Below the pieces are notes generated by a model. That model saw only the letters and a program-made list of their open reading frames with translations, did not search any database and was not told where the DNA came from. From Streptomyces corynorhini (GTDB lineage: Bacteria > Actinomycetota > Actinomycetes > Streptomycetales > Streptomycetaceae), in assembly GCF_003346515.1 (NCBI RefSeq), contig NZ_QQNA01000046.1, positions 1-43,950 on the forward strand: DNA of 43,950 nucleotides. Reading direction: 5' to 3'. Shown here one piece after another: positions 16,765 through 26,336 of the stretch; positions within the stretch are counted from its first letter, which is position 1, and each line of letters opens with the position of its first letter. A program made the position numbers and the translations under genes.

Positions 16765-17988
16765 ATGCCCGAGCAGAGCCCGCTCGAACCGGCCGAAGGC
16801 GACCCCTTCGGCCCGCACAACCTCCCGTACGGAGTGTTCTCCACCCCCGCAGAGCCCGACCGCCGCCGGCTCGGGGTCCGCATCGGCGACCACGTACTGG
16901 ACGCGGGAGCGGCGGCACATGCCCTGGGCTCCCCGTACTCGGCGCTGCTCGACCGGCCGAGCCTCGACCCCCTGATGGGCGCGGGGCGTACGGCCTGGCG
17001 TGATGTGCGCCGCGCCCTGACCGCGTGGGTCACGGTGCCCGCGCACCGGCCCGCCATAGAACCGCTCCTGTACCCGCTCGACACGGTGACGCTGCATCTG
17101 CCGTACGAGGTCGCGGACTACGTCGACTTCTACGCGAGCGAACACCACGCCACCAACGTGGGCCGGATCTTCCGCCCCGACGGAGCGGCGCTGACCCCCA
17201 ACTGGAAGCATCTGCCGATCGGTTACCACGGCAGGGCCGGCACGGTCGTGGTCTCCGGTACGGAGGTACGGCGCCCGTCCGGGCAGCGCAGGGCGCCCAC
17301 CGACGCGGCGCCCGCCTTCGGGCCCTCGGTGAAGCTGGACATCGAGGCGGAGGTCGGCTTCGTCGTCGGCACACCGTCCCGGCAGGGCGACCCGGTGCCG
17401 CTCACCTCGTTCCGCGACCACGTCTTCGGTCTGTCGCTGCTCAACGACTGGTCGGCGCGGGACATCCAGGCGTGGGAGTACGTGCCGCTCGGCCCGTTCC
17501 TGGGCAAGTCCTTCGCGACGTCCGTCTCCGCGTGGGTGACTCCGCTGGAGGCCCTGGACGCGGCCCGGGTCGCTCCCCCGGCCCGTACGGAGCCGCTGCT
17601 GCCCTATCTGGACGACGCGGACGACGAGGAGCCGGGCGGCTTCGACCTGCGGATCTCCGTCGCGCTCAACGGCGAGGTGATCTCCGAGCCGCCGTTCTCC
17701 ACGATGTACTGGACGGCCGCCCAGCAACTGGCCCATATGACGGTCAACGGCGCCTCCCTGCGCACGGGCGACCTCTTCGCGTCGGGCACCGTCAGCGGCG
17801 CCGACCGCGCGCAGCGCGGCTCGCTGCTGGAGCTGACCTGGAACGGCACAGAACCGCTGGAACTGGGCTCCGGGAAAAGGGCGTTCCTGGCGGACGGCGA
17901 CGTGGTGACCCTGACGGCCTGGGCCCCGGGCCCGGACGGCACCCGGGTCGGCCTGGGCGAGGTGACGGGTCGGATCGCCGCCGCGTGA
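16765..17988 (+). CDS. fumarylacetoacetase
   Basis: A 407-residue FAH enzyme that hydrolyses fumarylacetoacetate to fumarate and acetoacetate, the last step of tyrosine/homogentisate breakdown. Metal ligands known from mammalian FAH are aligned: D121 (VDFYASEHHATNVG), E194 and E196 (KLDIEAEVGF), D228 (LNDWSARD). The catalytic H128 and K248 (LGKSF) are also present. The family-specific GYHGRAGTVVVSGTEVRRPSGQ is clear. The length is normal. GAGG lies upstream of the ATG. No other tyrosine-catabolic gene is adjacent, so it is a stand-alone unit bounded by hairpins. The gene downstream is convergent nuoN. Confidence 0.96.
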   Translation: MPEQSPLEPAEGDPFGPHNLPYGVFSTPAEPDRRRLGVRIGDHVLDAGAAAHALGSPYSALLDRPSLDPLMGAGRTAWRDVRRALTAWVTVPAHRPAIEPLLYPLDTVTLHLPYEVADYVDFYASEHHATNVGRIFRPDGAALTPNWKHLPIGYHGRAGTVVVSGTEVRRPSGQRRAPTDAAPAFGPSVKLDIEAEVGFVVGTPSRQGDPVPLTSFRDHVFGLSLLNDWSARDIQAWEYVPLGPFLGKSFATSVSAWVTPLEALDAARVAPPARTEPLLPYLDDADDEEPGGFDLRISVALNGEVISEPPFSTMYWTAAQQLAHMTVNGASLRTGDLFASGTVSGADRAQRGSLLELTWNGTEPLELGSGKRAFLADGDVVTLTAWAPGPDGTRVGLGEVTGRIAAA

Positions 17989-18006
17989 ACCCGGCCCCGT
18001 ACAACC

Positions 18007-18041
18007 GGCGGGGCCCGGCACCTGGAGTGCCGGGCCCCGCC
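18007..18041. terminator. bidirectional terminator between FAH gene and nuoN
   Basis: A 15-bp perfect stem (18007-18021 with 18027-18041) with a 5-nt loop, in the 71-bp gap between convergent stops. It would end both the fumarylacetoacetase transcript and the 16-kb nuo transcript. Confidence 0.85.
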
Positions 18042-18059
18042 ACGCGCGCCGCCGCGCCG

Positions 18060-19712
18060 CTACCGCACGAAGACCCCCGCCTGGCCCGCCAGGTCCAGGA
18101 AGTACTGCGGGGCCACGCCCAGGACCAGGGTGACGAGGACACCCACGGCGATGGCCGTCATGGTCAGCGGTGAGGGCACCGCGACGGTCGGGCCCTCGGG
18201 CTTGGGCTCGCTGAAGAACATCAGCACGATGACGCGGATGTAGAAGAACGCGGCGATCGCCGAGGCGATCACACCGACCACCACCAGCGCGCCCGCGCCG
18301 CTCTCCGCCGCCGCCTTGAAGACGGCGAACTTGCCCGAGAAGCCCGAGGTCAGCGGGATACCGGCGAAGGCGAGCAGATAGACCGCGAAGACCGCGGCCA
18401 CCAGCGGCGAACGCCGCCCGAGCCCGGCCCACTTGGACAGGTGCGTCGCCTCGCCGCCCGCGTCGCGCACCAGCGTGACCACCGCGAACGCGCCGATCGT
18501 GACGAACGAGTAGGCCGCCAGATAGAAGAGGACGGACGAGATGCCGTCGGCCGTCCCGGCGATCACACCGGCCAGGATGAAGCCCGCGTGCGCGATGGAG
18601 GAGTACGCGAGGAGCCGCTTGATGTCGGTCTGGGTGATGGCGACGATCGCGCCGCCCAGCATGGTGACGATGACGACGCCCCACATCACCGGCCGCCAGT
18701 CCCAGCGCAGCCCCGGCAGCACGACGTACAGCAGGCGCAGCAGCGCGCCGAACGCGGCGACCTTGGTCGCGGCGGCCATGAAGCCGGTGACCGGGGTGGG
18801 CGCGCCCTGGTAGACGTCGGGCGTCCACATGTGGAACGGCACCGCGCCGACCTTGAAGAGCAGCCCCATCAGGACCATCGCGCCGCCGATGAGCAGCAGC
18901 GCGTCGTTGCCCATGGTGTCGGCGAGGGCCGGGCTGACGTTCTGCACGGTGCCGTCGACGACCTCGGCGATGCGCGCGTACGACACGGAGCCGGCGTACC
19001 CGTAGAGCAGGGCGATACCGAAGAGGAGGAACGCCGAGGAGAAGGAGCCGAGGAGGAAGTACTTGACCGCCGCCTCCTGGGACAGCAGCCGCTTGCGGCG
19101 GGCCAGCGCGCACAGCAGGTAGAGCGGGAGGGAGAAGACCTCCAGCGCGATGAAGAGCGTCAGCAGGTCGTTGGCCGCCGGGAAGACGAGCATGCCCGCG
19201 ACCGCGAACAGCGCGAGCGGGAACACCTCCGTGGTGGTGAACCCGGCCCTGACCGCGGCCTTTTCGCTGTCGCTGCCCGGCACGGACGCGGGCTGCGCGG
19301 CGAAGGAGTCGACACGCTTGCCGTGACTCTCCGGGTCGAGCCCGCGCTCGGCGAAGGTGAACACGGCGACGACCGAGGCGAGCAGGATGGTGCCCTGGAG
19401 GAAGAGCGCCGGTCCGTCGACCGCGATGGCGCCCATCGCCGCGATGTGCTTCCTCGTCGTGCCGTATCCGTCGGCGGCGAGGGCGACCACCGCCGCGAAC
19501 GAGGCGGCCAGCGCGACCAGGGAGAGGAACAGCTGGGTGTGGTAGCGCCCCTTGCGGGGCACGAACGCCTCGATCAGGATGCCGAGGACCGCGGCGCCCA
19601 GCACGATGAGCACCGGGGACAGCTGCGCGTACTCGATCTTGGGAGCCGGGATCGTGGCGACTCGGTCGGCCGCCGCGGTTGTCCACAGGCTGTGGACGAC
19701 AGTCGCACTCAT
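18060..19712 (-). CDS. nuoN: NADH-quinone oxidoreductase subunit N
   Basis: A 550-residue antiporter-like membrane subunit of complex I, homologous to NuoL and NuoM and forming one proton channel. The conserved core includes LLTLFIALEVFSLPLYLL (glutamate of TM5), LLFKVGAVPFHMWTPDVYQGAP (lysine of TM7 and the channel loop) and TDIKRLLAYSSIAHAGF. A hydrophilic insertion near residues 128-160 (SHGKRVDSFAAQPASVPG) lengthens it relative to E. coli NuoN. Last gene of the nuo operon. Its ATG overlaps the nuoM stop in an ATGA, so it is translationally coupled. A strong hairpin follows. Confidence 0.97.
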   Translation of the reverse strand: MSATVVHSLWTTAAADRVATIPAPKIEYAQLSPVLIVLGAAVLGILIEAFVPRKGRYHTQLFLSLVALAASFAAVVALAADGYGTTRKHIAAMGAIAVDGPALFLQGTILLASVVAVFTFAERGLDPESHGKRVDSFAAQPASVPGSDSEKAAVRAGFTTTEVFPLALFAVAGMLVFPAANDLLTLFIALEVFSLPLYLLCALARRKRLLSQEAAVKYFLLGSFSSAFLLFGIALLYGYAGSVSYARIAEVVDGTVQNVSPALADTMGNDALLLIGGAMVLMGLLFKVGAVPFHMWTPDVYQGAPTPVTGFMAAATKVAAFGALLRLLYVVLPGLRWDWRPVMWGVVIVTMLGGAIVAITQTDIKRLLAYSSIAHAGFILAGVIAGTADGISSVLFYLAAYSFVTIGAFAVVTLVRDAGGEATHLSKWAGLGRRSPLVAAVFAVYLLAFAGIPLTSGFSGKFAVFKAAAESGAGALVVVGVIASAIAAFFYIRVIVLMFFSEPKPEGPTVAVPSPLTMTAIAVGVLVTLVLGVAPQYFLDLAGQAGVFVR

Positions 19713-21286
19713 GGAGCGGCCTCCACCTCGGGCTTGGGATCGGTCTTCTGGACGTCGGACATCGTGTGCTCCACCGCCGGGTTGACGATCTCGGTCAGCG
19801 GCTTCGGGTAGACGCCGAGGAAGAGAAGCAGCGCGATCAGCGGGGTGACCACCACCAGCTCCCGGATCCGCAGATCCGGCATGGTCCTGACCGCGTCCTT
19901 CACCGGCCCGGTCATCGTGCGCTGGTAGAGGACGAGGACGTAGAGCGCGGCGAGGACGATGCCCACGGTGGCGATGACGCCGACCACCGGATAGCGGCTG
20001 AACGTCCCGACCAGGACCAGGAACTCACTCACGAACGGGGAGAGTCCCGGCAGGGAGAGCGTGGCGAGGCCGCCGATCAGGAAGGTCCCGGCGAGGACCG
20101 GGGCCACCTTCTGCACCCCGCCGTAGTCGGCGATGAGCCGCGAGCCGCGCCGCGAGATCAGGAATCCGGCGACCAGCATCAGCGCGGCCGTCGAGATCCC
20201 GTGGTTGACCATGTAGAGCGTGGCGCCCGACTGGCCCTGGCTGGTCATCGCGAAGATGCCCATGATGATGAAGCCGAAGTGCGAGATCGACGCGTAGGCG
20301 ATCAGCCGCTTGATGTCGCGCTGGCCGACCGCGAGCAGCGCCCCGTAGACGATGCTGATCAGCGCCAGGACGAGGATCGCGGGCGTGGCCCACGTGGAGG
20401 CTTCGGGGAAGAGCCCGAGGCAGAAGCGGAGCATCGCGAACGTGCCGACCTTGTCGACCACGGCGGTGATCAGTACGGCGACGGGCGCGGTGGCCTCGCC
20501 CATGGCGTTGGGCAGCCAGGTGTGCAGCGGCCAGAGCGGCGCCTTCACGGCGAACGCGAAGAAGAAGCCCAGGAAGAGCCACCGCTCGGTGCCGGTCGCC
20601 ATGGACAGCGAGCCGTCGGCCCGCGCCGCCACGATCTCGGAGAGCGAGAAGGTCCCGGCGACGACGTAGAGGCCGATGACGGCGGCCAGCATGATGAGCC
20701 CGCCGACCAGGTTGTAGAGGAGGAACTTGACGGCCGCGTACGAACGTTGGGTGGCCGCCGCCTCGTCACCCCCCGCATGGGCGCGGTCGCCGAACCCGCC
20801 GATGAGGAAGTACATCGGGATGAGCATGGCTTCGAACAGGATGTAGAAGAGGAAGACGTCGGTGGCCTCGAAGGAGAGGATCACCATCGCCTCGACCATC
20901 AGGATCAGCGCGAAGAAGCCCTGCGTCGGACGCCAGCGGCGGTTGGGCCTGGCGTCTTCGAGCGGGTCGGCGTCGTGCCAGCCGGCCAGGATCACGAACG
21001 GGATCAGCAGCGCGGTCAGCGCGAGCAGCGCGACCCCGATGCCGTCCACGCCCAGCTCGTAGCGGACGCCGAAGTCCGCGATCCAGGCGTGGGACTCGGT
21101 GAGCTGGTAGCGGGCGCCGCCGGGTTCGAAGCGGACCAGGACGAGAACGGCCAGCGCGAGCGTGGCCAGCGAGAAGAGCAGCGCCAGCCACTTGGCGGCG
21201 GTGCGCCGGGCGGCCGGGACGGCCGCCGTGGCGATCGCGCCGACCGCGGGCAGGACCGCCGTCGCGGTCAGGAGAGGGAACGACAT
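19709..21286 (-). CDS. nuoM: NADH-quinone oxidoreductase subunit M
   Basis: A 525-residue antiporter-like proton-pumping subunit of complex I with about 14 helices. Recognisable segments: FLFYILFEAMLIPMYFLIG (TM5 glutamate), FAVKAPLWPLHTWLPNAMGEATAPVA (TM7 lysine and broken-helix loop) and QRDIKRLIAYASISHFGFI. It converts quinone-reduction energy into proton translocation. It follows nuoL after a 6-nt gap and overlaps nuoN by 4 nt. The C-terminus ends in an acidic, proline-rich tail of about 25 residues. Confidence 0.97.
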   Translation of the reverse strand: MSFPLLTATAVLPAVGAIATAAVPAARRTAAKWLALLFSLATLALAVLVLVRFEPGGARYQLTESHAWIADFGVRYELGVDGIGVALLALTALLIPFVILAGWHDADPLEDARPNRRWRPTQGFFALILMVEAMVILSFEATDVFLFYILFEAMLIPMYFLIGGFGDRAHAGGDEAAATQRSYAAVKFLLYNLVGGLIMLAAVIGLYVVAGTFSLSEIVAARADGSLSMATGTERWLFLGFFFAFAVKAPLWPLHTWLPNAMGEATAPVAVLITAVVDKVGTFAMLRFCLGLFPEASTWATPAILVLALISIVYGALLAVGQRDIKRLIAYASISHFGFIIMGIFAMTSQGQSGATLYMVNHGISTAALMLVAGFLISRRGSRLIADYGGVQKVAPVLAGTFLIGGLATLSLPGLSPFVSEFLVLVGTFSRYPVVGVIATVGIVLAALYVLVLYQRTMTGPVKDAVRTMPDLRIRELVVVTPLIALLLFLGVYPKPLTEIVNPAVEHTMSDVQKTDPKPEVEAAP

Positions 21287-21292
21287 ATCCGG

Positions 21293-23188
21293 TTACACCG
21301 CCCTCATCAGCAGGGTCGCGGCGATGAGCACTGCCGTACCTCCGAACATCGAGACCGCATAGGTGCGGGCGTAGCCGTTCTGCAGCTTGCGCAGCCGGCC
21401 GGAGAGCCCGCCGAACGAGGCCGCGGTGCCGTTGACCACTCCGTCGACCAGGGTGTGGTCCATGTAGACGAGCGAGCGGGTGAGGTGCTCGCCGCCGCGC
21501 ACCAGGACGACGTGGTTGAAGTCGTCCTGGAGGAGGTCGCGGCGGGCGGCGCGGGTGAGGAGCGAGCCGCGCGGCGGGGCGACCGGCACGGACGCGCGTC
21601 CGTACATCAGCCAGGCGACGGCGACGCCGATCACCAGGACGACCATGGTGGCGCCGGTGATGACGCCCGCGCTGAGCGGCGCGTCCCCGTGGTCGTGTCC
21701 GGTGACGGGCTCCAGCCAGTGCAGGAAGCGGTCACCGAGGGAGAAGAACCCGCCGGCGAACACCGAGCCGACCGCCAGGACGATCATGGGGATGGTCATG
21801 GACCGGGGGGACTCGTGCGGATGCGGGGCGTCGCCCTTCGCGTCGGGCTGCCAGCGCTTCTCGCCGAAGAAGGTCATCAGCATCACGCGCGTCATGTAGA
21901 AAGCGGTGATCCCGGCGCCGAGCAGCGTGACGGCGCCGAGGATCCAGCCCTCCGTGCCGCCCTTGGCGAAGGCCGCCTCGATGATCTTGTCCTTGGAGAA
22001 GAAGCCGGACAGTCCGGGGAAGCCGATGATCGCCAGATAGCCGAGGCCGAAGGTGACGAAGGTGACCGGCATGTACGTGCGCAGACCGCCGTACTTGCGC
22101 ATGTCCACCTCGTCGTTCATGCCGTGCATGACCGAACCGGCGCCGAGGAAGAGCCCGGCCTTGAAGAAGCCGTGCGTCACCAGGTGCATGATCGCGAAGA
22201 CGTAGCCGATCGGGCCGAGGCCCGCCGCGAGGATCATGTAGCCGATCTGCGACATCGTCGAACCGGCGAGGGCCTTCTTGATGTCGTCCTTGGCGCAACC
22301 GACGATCGCACCGAACAGCAGCGTCACCGCGCCGACCACCACGACCACCAGCTGGGCGTCGGGGGCCGCGTTGAAGACGGCGCTCGACCGGGTGATCAGA
22401 TAGACGCCCGCCGTCACCATCGTCGCCGCGTGGATCAGGGCCGAGACGGGGGTCGGGCCCTCCATCGCGTCGCCGAGCCACGACTGGAGCGGCACCTGCG
22501 CGGACTTGCCGCAGGCGGCCAGCAGCAGCATCAGGCCGATCGCCGTCAGCTTGCCCTCGGACGCGTCCCCCGTGGCGGCGAACACCGGTCCGAAGGCGAA
22601 CGTCCCGAAGGTGGTGAACATCAGCATGATGGCGATCGAAAGGCCCATGTCACCGACACGGTTGACGAGGAACGCCTTCTTCGCGGCCGTGGCCGCGCTG
22701 GGCTTGTGCTGCCAGAACCCGATGAGCAGGTACGAGGCGAGCCCGACGCCCTCCCAGCCCAGGTACAGCAGGAGGTAGTTGTCGGCGAGGACCAGGATCA
22801 GCATCGCCGCCAGGAACAGGTTGAGATAGCCGAAGAAGCGGCGGCGCCGCTCGTCGTGCTCCATGTACCCGATGGAGTAGAGGTGGATCAGCGTGCCCAC
22901 ACCGGTGATCAGCAGGACGAAGGTCATCGACAGCTGGTCGAGCTGGAAGGCGATGTCCGCCCGGAACCCCTCGACGGGGACCCAGCTGAACAGGTGCTGG
23001 TGCAGCGAGCGGTCGTCCGCGCTCCTGCCGAGCATGTCGCTGAAGAGCACCACGCCGATCACGAAGGACGCGGCGGCCAGCAGGGTACCGAGCCAGTGGC
23101 CCGCGCGGTCGAGCCGGCGCCCGCCGCACAGCAGGACCGCCGCTCCGATCAGAGGCGCCGCGACGAGCAGCGCAATCAAGTTCTCCAC
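21293..23188 (-). CDS. nuoL: NADH-quinone oxidoreductase subunit L
   Basis: A 631-residue distal antiporter-like subunit of complex I; the family C-terminus forms the long lateral helix along the membrane arm. Core motifs are clear: [57 protein letters not shown] and [19 protein letters not shown]. The start is GTG, 14 nt after the nuoK stop. Length and motif order are those of functional NuoL; no frame disruption. Confidence 0.97.
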   Translation of the reverse strand: MENLIALLVAAPLIGAAVLLCGGRRLDRAGHWLGTLLAAASFVIGVVLFSDMLGRSADDRSLHQHLFSWVPVEGFRADIAFQLDQLSMTFVLLITGVGTLIHLYSIGYMEHDERRRRFFGYLNLFLAAMLILVLADNYLLLYLGWEGVGLASYLLIGFWQHKPSAATAAKKAFLVNRVGDMGLSIAIMLMFTTFGTFAFGPVFAATGDASEGKLTAIGLMLLLAACGKSAQVPLQSWLGDAMEGPTPVSALIHAATMVTAGVYLITRSSAVFNAAPDAQLVVVVVGAVTLLFGAIVGCAKDDIKKALAGSTMSQIGYMILAAGLGPIGYVFAIMHLVTHGFFKAGLFLGAGSVMHGMNDEVDMRKYGGLRTYMPVTFVTFGLGYLAIIGFPGLSGFFSKDKIIEAAFAKGGTEGWILGAVTLLGAGITAFYMTRVMLMTFFGEKRWQPDAKGDAPHPHESPRSMTIPMIVLAVGSVFAGGFFSLGDRFLHWLEPVTGHDHGDAPLSAGVITGATMVVLVIGVAVAWLMYGRASVPVAPPRGSLLTRAARRDLLQDDFNHVVLVRGGEHLTRSLVYMDHTLVDGVVNGTAASFGGLSGRLRKLQNGYARTYAVSMFGGTAVLIAATLLMRAV

Positions 23189-23202
23189 GATTCAGCGACC
23201 CC

Positions 23203-23502
23203 TCAGAGCTTCATCAGGCTGGCGTCGTCGACCGAGGCCGAGTGGCGGGAACGGAACAGCGACACGATGATCGCGAGCCCGACCACGACCTCCGCGGCGG
23301 CGACGACCATCGTGAAGAAGGCGATGATCTGGCCGTCGAGGTTGCCGTGCATGCGGGCGAAGGTCACGAACGCGAGATTGCAGGCGTTGAGCATCAGCTC
23401 GATGCACATGAACACCACGATCGCGTTGCGCCTGATCAGCACACCGGCCGCGCCGATGGTGAACAGCAGGGACGCGAGATAGAGGTAGTTGACCGGATTC
23501 AT
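23203..23502 (-). CDS. nuoK: NADH-quinone oxidoreductase subunit K
   Basis: A 99-residue three-helix membrane subunit of complex I (MnhC-like). The conserved acidic residue in [15 protein letters not shown] (E35) and the second glutamate in [15 protein letters not shown] (E71) belong to the proton path. The ATG overlaps the nuoJ stop in an ATGA. Longer upstream extension of this frame is out-of-register nuoJ coding sequence and not real. Confidence 0.97.
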   Translation of the reverse strand: MNPVNYLYLASLLFTIGAAGVLIRRNAIVVFMCIELMLNACNLAFVTFARMHGNLDGQIIAFFTMVVAAAEVVVGLAIIVSLFRSRHSASVDDASLMKL

Positions 23503-24329
23503 CGCTTCGCCTCCTCCTCGTCCCGGCCGAGCCGGTCGGCGGAACGCTGCTCCAGCGCCTTGATGTCGGCGATGGCCTCGGCGGACACGTCGCGGATCTG
23601 GCCCCGGTCCTTCAGCGTCCTGTTGACCGTCAGGTCGGACGTGGTGCCGTCCGGCAGCAGGCCGGGGATGTCCACCGCGTTGTGCCGGGCGTAGACGCCG
23701 GGGGCGGGCAGCGGCGGCAGCTGGACGCCCGCGCGGACCCGGGCCTCGGCCATCTCCCGCTGCGTCAGCGCGCGTTCGGTGCGCTCGCGGTGGGTGAGCA
23801 GCATCGCCCCGACGGCCGCGGTGATCAGCAGCGCGCCGGTGATCTCGAAGGCGAACACGTACTTCGTGAAGATCAGCGCGGCCAGGCCCTGTACATTGCC
23901 CCCGGCGTTGGCCTGGCCGAGACCCGTGAACGAGTGCAGCGACGCGTTGCCGATACCGGCGATCAGCAGGATGCCGAAGCCGAGCCCGCAGGCGGCGGCC
24001 CACCAGCGCTGGCCCTTGAGCGTCTCCGTGAGGGAGTCCGCGGCGGAGACACCGACCAGCATCACCACGAACAGGAACAGCATCATGATCGCGCCGGTGT
24101 AGACGACGACCTGGACGATGCCCAGGAAGTACGCCCCGTTGGCCAGGTAGAAGATCGCGAGGACGATCATCGTCGCGGCCAGACAGAGCGCGCTGTGCAC
24201 CGCCTTCTTCATCAGGATCGTGCAGAGCGCGCCGACCACGGCGACCGTGCCGAGGATCCAGAACTGGACGGCCTCACCGGTCGAGGTGGCGGAAGCCGCG
24301 AGCGTGGCGGAAGCGGCGAGGGAGTTCAT
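23499..24329 (-). CDS. nuoJ: NADH-quinone oxidoreductase subunit J
   Basis: A 276-residue membrane subunit of complex I with five helices (about residues 22-180). The family hallmark is [24 protein letters not shown], which contains the pi-bulge helix. The C-terminal 90 or so residues form a hydrophilic extension (ending [16 protein letters not shown]) that E. coli NuoJ lacks; actinobacterial NuoJ proteins commonly have one. The ATG overlaps the nuoI stop by 4 nt and the stop overlaps nuoK by 4 nt. Confidence 0.96.
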   Translation of the reverse strand: MNSLAASATLAASATSTGEAVQFWILGTVAVVGALCTILMKKAVHSALCLAATMIVLAIFYLANGAYFLGIVQVVVYTGAIMMLFLFVVMLVGVSAADSLTETLKGQRWWAAACGLGFGILLIAGIGNASLHSFTGLGQANAGGNVQGLAALIFTKYVFAFEITGALLITAAVGAMLLTHRERTERALTQREMAEARVRAGVQLPPLPAPGVYARHNAVDIPGLLPDGTTSDLTVNRTLKDRGQIRDVSAEAIADIKALEQRSADRLGRDEEEAKR

Positions 24330-24943
24330 GCCTCGGCCCCCTCGTCCTGCGGCTTCTCGCCCTTGGAGACGGCGGCCTGGGGCACCGTCCCCGGCGCGGC
24401 CTCGGTGACCAGGCCCCGGTAGTAGTCCTGCTCGTCCATGCCAGGGAAGATCGAGTGCGGCGACTCGACCATGCCCTCGTCAAGTCCCGCGAGGAGCTGC
24501 TCCTTCGTATAGATGAGGCTCTCGCGGGAGCTGTCGGCCAGCTCGAACTCATTGGTCATCGTCAGCGCCCGGGTGGGGCACGCCTCGATGCACAGCCCGC
24601 AGAAGATGCAGCGCGCGTAATTGATCTGGTAGACGCGGCCGTAGCGCTCGCCCGGGGAGTAGCGCTCCTCCTCCTGGTTGTCCGCGCCCTCCACGTAGAT
24701 CGCGTCCGCCGGGCAGGCCCAGGCGCACAGCTCGCAGCCGATGCACTTCTCCAGGCCGTCCGGGTGCCGGTTCAGCTGGTGGCGGCCGTGGAAGCGCGGC
24801 GCCGTCACCTTCTGCTGCTCCGGATACTGCTCGGTCAGCCGCTTCTTGAACATGGCCTTGAAGGTCAGCCCGAAGCCGGCCACCGGATTGCGAGGGGGAC
24901 GTGGCACGTCTCCCTCATGGGACTCATGCGAAGAGTCAGACAC
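24326..24943 (-). CDS. nuoI: NADH-quinone oxidoreductase subunit I (2x[4Fe-4S])
   Basis: A 205-residue ferredoxin-like subunit carrying clusters N6a and N6b between NuoG and NuoB. Two classic motifs: C67-x2-C70-x2-C73-x3-C77 ([12 protein letters not shown]) and C112-x2-C115-x2-C118-x3-C122 ([12 protein letters not shown]). I chose the GTG at 24943 because AAGGAGG lies 6 nt upstream; it overlaps the nuoH end by 8 nt. A start at 24979 would add 12 residues and place this Shine-Dalgarno inside the gene. The C-terminal 70 residues beyond the second cluster are longer than in E. coli. Confidence 0.95.
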   Translation of the reverse strand: MSDSSHESHEGDVPRPPRNPVAGFGLTFKAMFKKRLTEQYPEQQKVTAPRFHGRHQLNRHPDGLEKCIGCELCAWACPADAIYVEGADNQEEERYSPGERYGRVYQINYARCIFCGLCIEACPTRALTMTNEFELADSSRESLIYTKEQLLAGLDEGMVESPHSIFPGMDEQDYYRGLVTEAAPGTVPQAAVSKGEKPQDEGAEA

Positions 24944-26336
24944 TGTCAGCCTCCTTTCCGTCACTCTCGGATCCGTCACTCACAGTATTGCCCCCGCCAC
25001 TGACAATCAGCTCCCGCTCACGGCGGGGCTGCCTGCGCGGTACGGGCGGCAGCGTCTGGCCGGGCAGCGGAGGCACCGGGAACCCACCGGCCATCGGGTC
25101 GAAGGCGGGTGGCTCCGGCTCGTTCTCCGCCGCGGCCTTGTCCTTGCGGTCGCGGAAGATGTCCACGACGAAGGAGAGCAGCAGGAGCGTGATGATCGCC
25201 CCGGCGACGTACAGCAGGATCTGCTGGAAGCCGTAGTTCTCGTTGCGCAGCACCCGTACGGTCGCGACGAGCATCAGCCAGACCAGCGAGACCGGGATCA
25301 GCACCTTCCAGCCGAGCTTCATCAGCTGGTCGTAGCGCACGCGCGGCAGTGTGCCGCGCAGCCAGATGAAGAAGAACAGCAGCAGCTGGACCTTGAGGAC
25401 GAACCAGAGCATCGGCCACCAGCCGTGGTTCGCGCCCTCCCAGAAGGTGGAGATCGGCCACGGCGCGCGCCAGCCGCCCAGGAAGAGCGTGATGGCGACG
25501 GCCGACACGGTGACCATGTTGATGTACTCGGCGAGCATGAACATCGCGAACTTGATCGACGAGTACTCGGTGTTGAAGCCGCCGACGAGGTCACCCTCGG
25601 ACTCCGGCATGTCGAACGGGTTGCGGTTGGTCTCGCCGACCATCGTGATGATGTAGATGACGAAGGAGACGGGCAGCAGCAGCACGTACCAGCGGTCCGC
25701 CTGCGCCTCCACGATCGCCGAGGTCGACATCGACCCGGAGTAGAGGAAGACGGAGGCGAACGCGGCGCCCATGGCGATCTCGTACGAGATCATCTGCGCG
25801 CAGGAGCGCAATCCGCCGAGCAGCGGATACGTGGACCCCGAGGACCAGCCCGCCAGGACGATGCCGTAGATGCCGACCGAGGCCACCGCGAGGATGTACA
25901 GCATCGCGATGGGCAGGTCGGTGAGTTGCATCGTGGTGCGCTGGCCGAAGATCGAGACCTCGTTGCCCGACGGGCCGAACGGGATCACGGCGATCGCCAT
26001 GAACGCGGGGATCGCGGCGACGATCGGCGCGAGGACGTAGACCACCTTGTCCGCGCGCTTGACGATGACGTCTTCCTTGAACATCAGCTTGGCGCCGTCG
26101 GCGAGCGACTGGAGCATGCCCCAGGGGCCGTGCCGGTTGGGGCCGATGCGCAGTTGCATCCAGGCGACGACCTTGCGCTCCCACACGATCGAGAAGAGCA
26201 CGGTCACCAGCAGGAACGCGAAGCAGAACACGGCCTTGACGACCACGAGCCACCACGGGTCCCGGCCGAACATCGACAGGTCCTCGGCGGCCAGTACGGT
26301 CGGCTGCGCCGCGGCGAGTCGGTCGAGGGCGGTCAT
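24936..26336 (-). CDS. nuoH: NADH-quinone oxidoreductase subunit H
   Basis: A 466-residue membrane subunit of complex I at the quinone-chamber junction. Signatures: [20 protein letters not shown], the E-rich cytoplasmic loop [20 protein letters not shown] (acidic residues lining the quinone entry and E-channel) and [19 protein letters not shown]. About 70 C-terminal residues ([17 protein letters not shown] onward) form a proline-rich hydrophilic tail beyond the usual length, a feature of actinobacterial NuoH. The ATG overlaps the nuoG stop (ATGA). Confidence 0.97.
   Translation of the reverse strand: MTALDRLAAAQPTVLAAEDLSMFGRDPWWLVVVKAVFCFAFLLVTVLFSIVWERKVVAWMQLRIGPNRHGPWGMLQSLADGAKLMFKEDVIVKRADKVVYVLAPIVAAIPAFMAIAVIPFGPSGNEVSIFGQRTTMQLTDLPIAMLYILAVASVGIYGIVLAGWSSGSTYPLLGGLRSCAQMISYEIAMGAAFASVFLYSGSMSTSAIVEAQADRWYVLLLPVSFVIYIITMVGETNRNPFDMPESEGDLVGGFNTEYSSIKFAMFMLAEYINMVTVSAVAITLFLGGWRAPWPISTFWEGANHGWWPMLWFVLKVQLLLFFFIWLRGTLPRVRYDQLMKLGWKVLIPVSLVWLMLVATVRVLRNENYGFQQILLYVAGAIITLLLLSFVVDIFRDRKDKAAAENEPEPPAFDPMAGGFPVPPLPGQTLPPVPRRQPRRERELIVSGGGNTVSDGSESDGKEADSV

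Noticed and set aside
14330..16918. 862-codon minus-strand open frame over the CocE/S15 gene
   Set aside because: Low-complexity shadow frame; the plus-strand protein has a full catalytic triad and a ribosome-binding site.
19679..23482. 1267-codon open frame on the plus strand across nuoL/nuoM
   Set aside because: Antisense shadow of high-GC coding DNA: Arg/Glu/His-rich, no domain, opposite to clear nuo genes.
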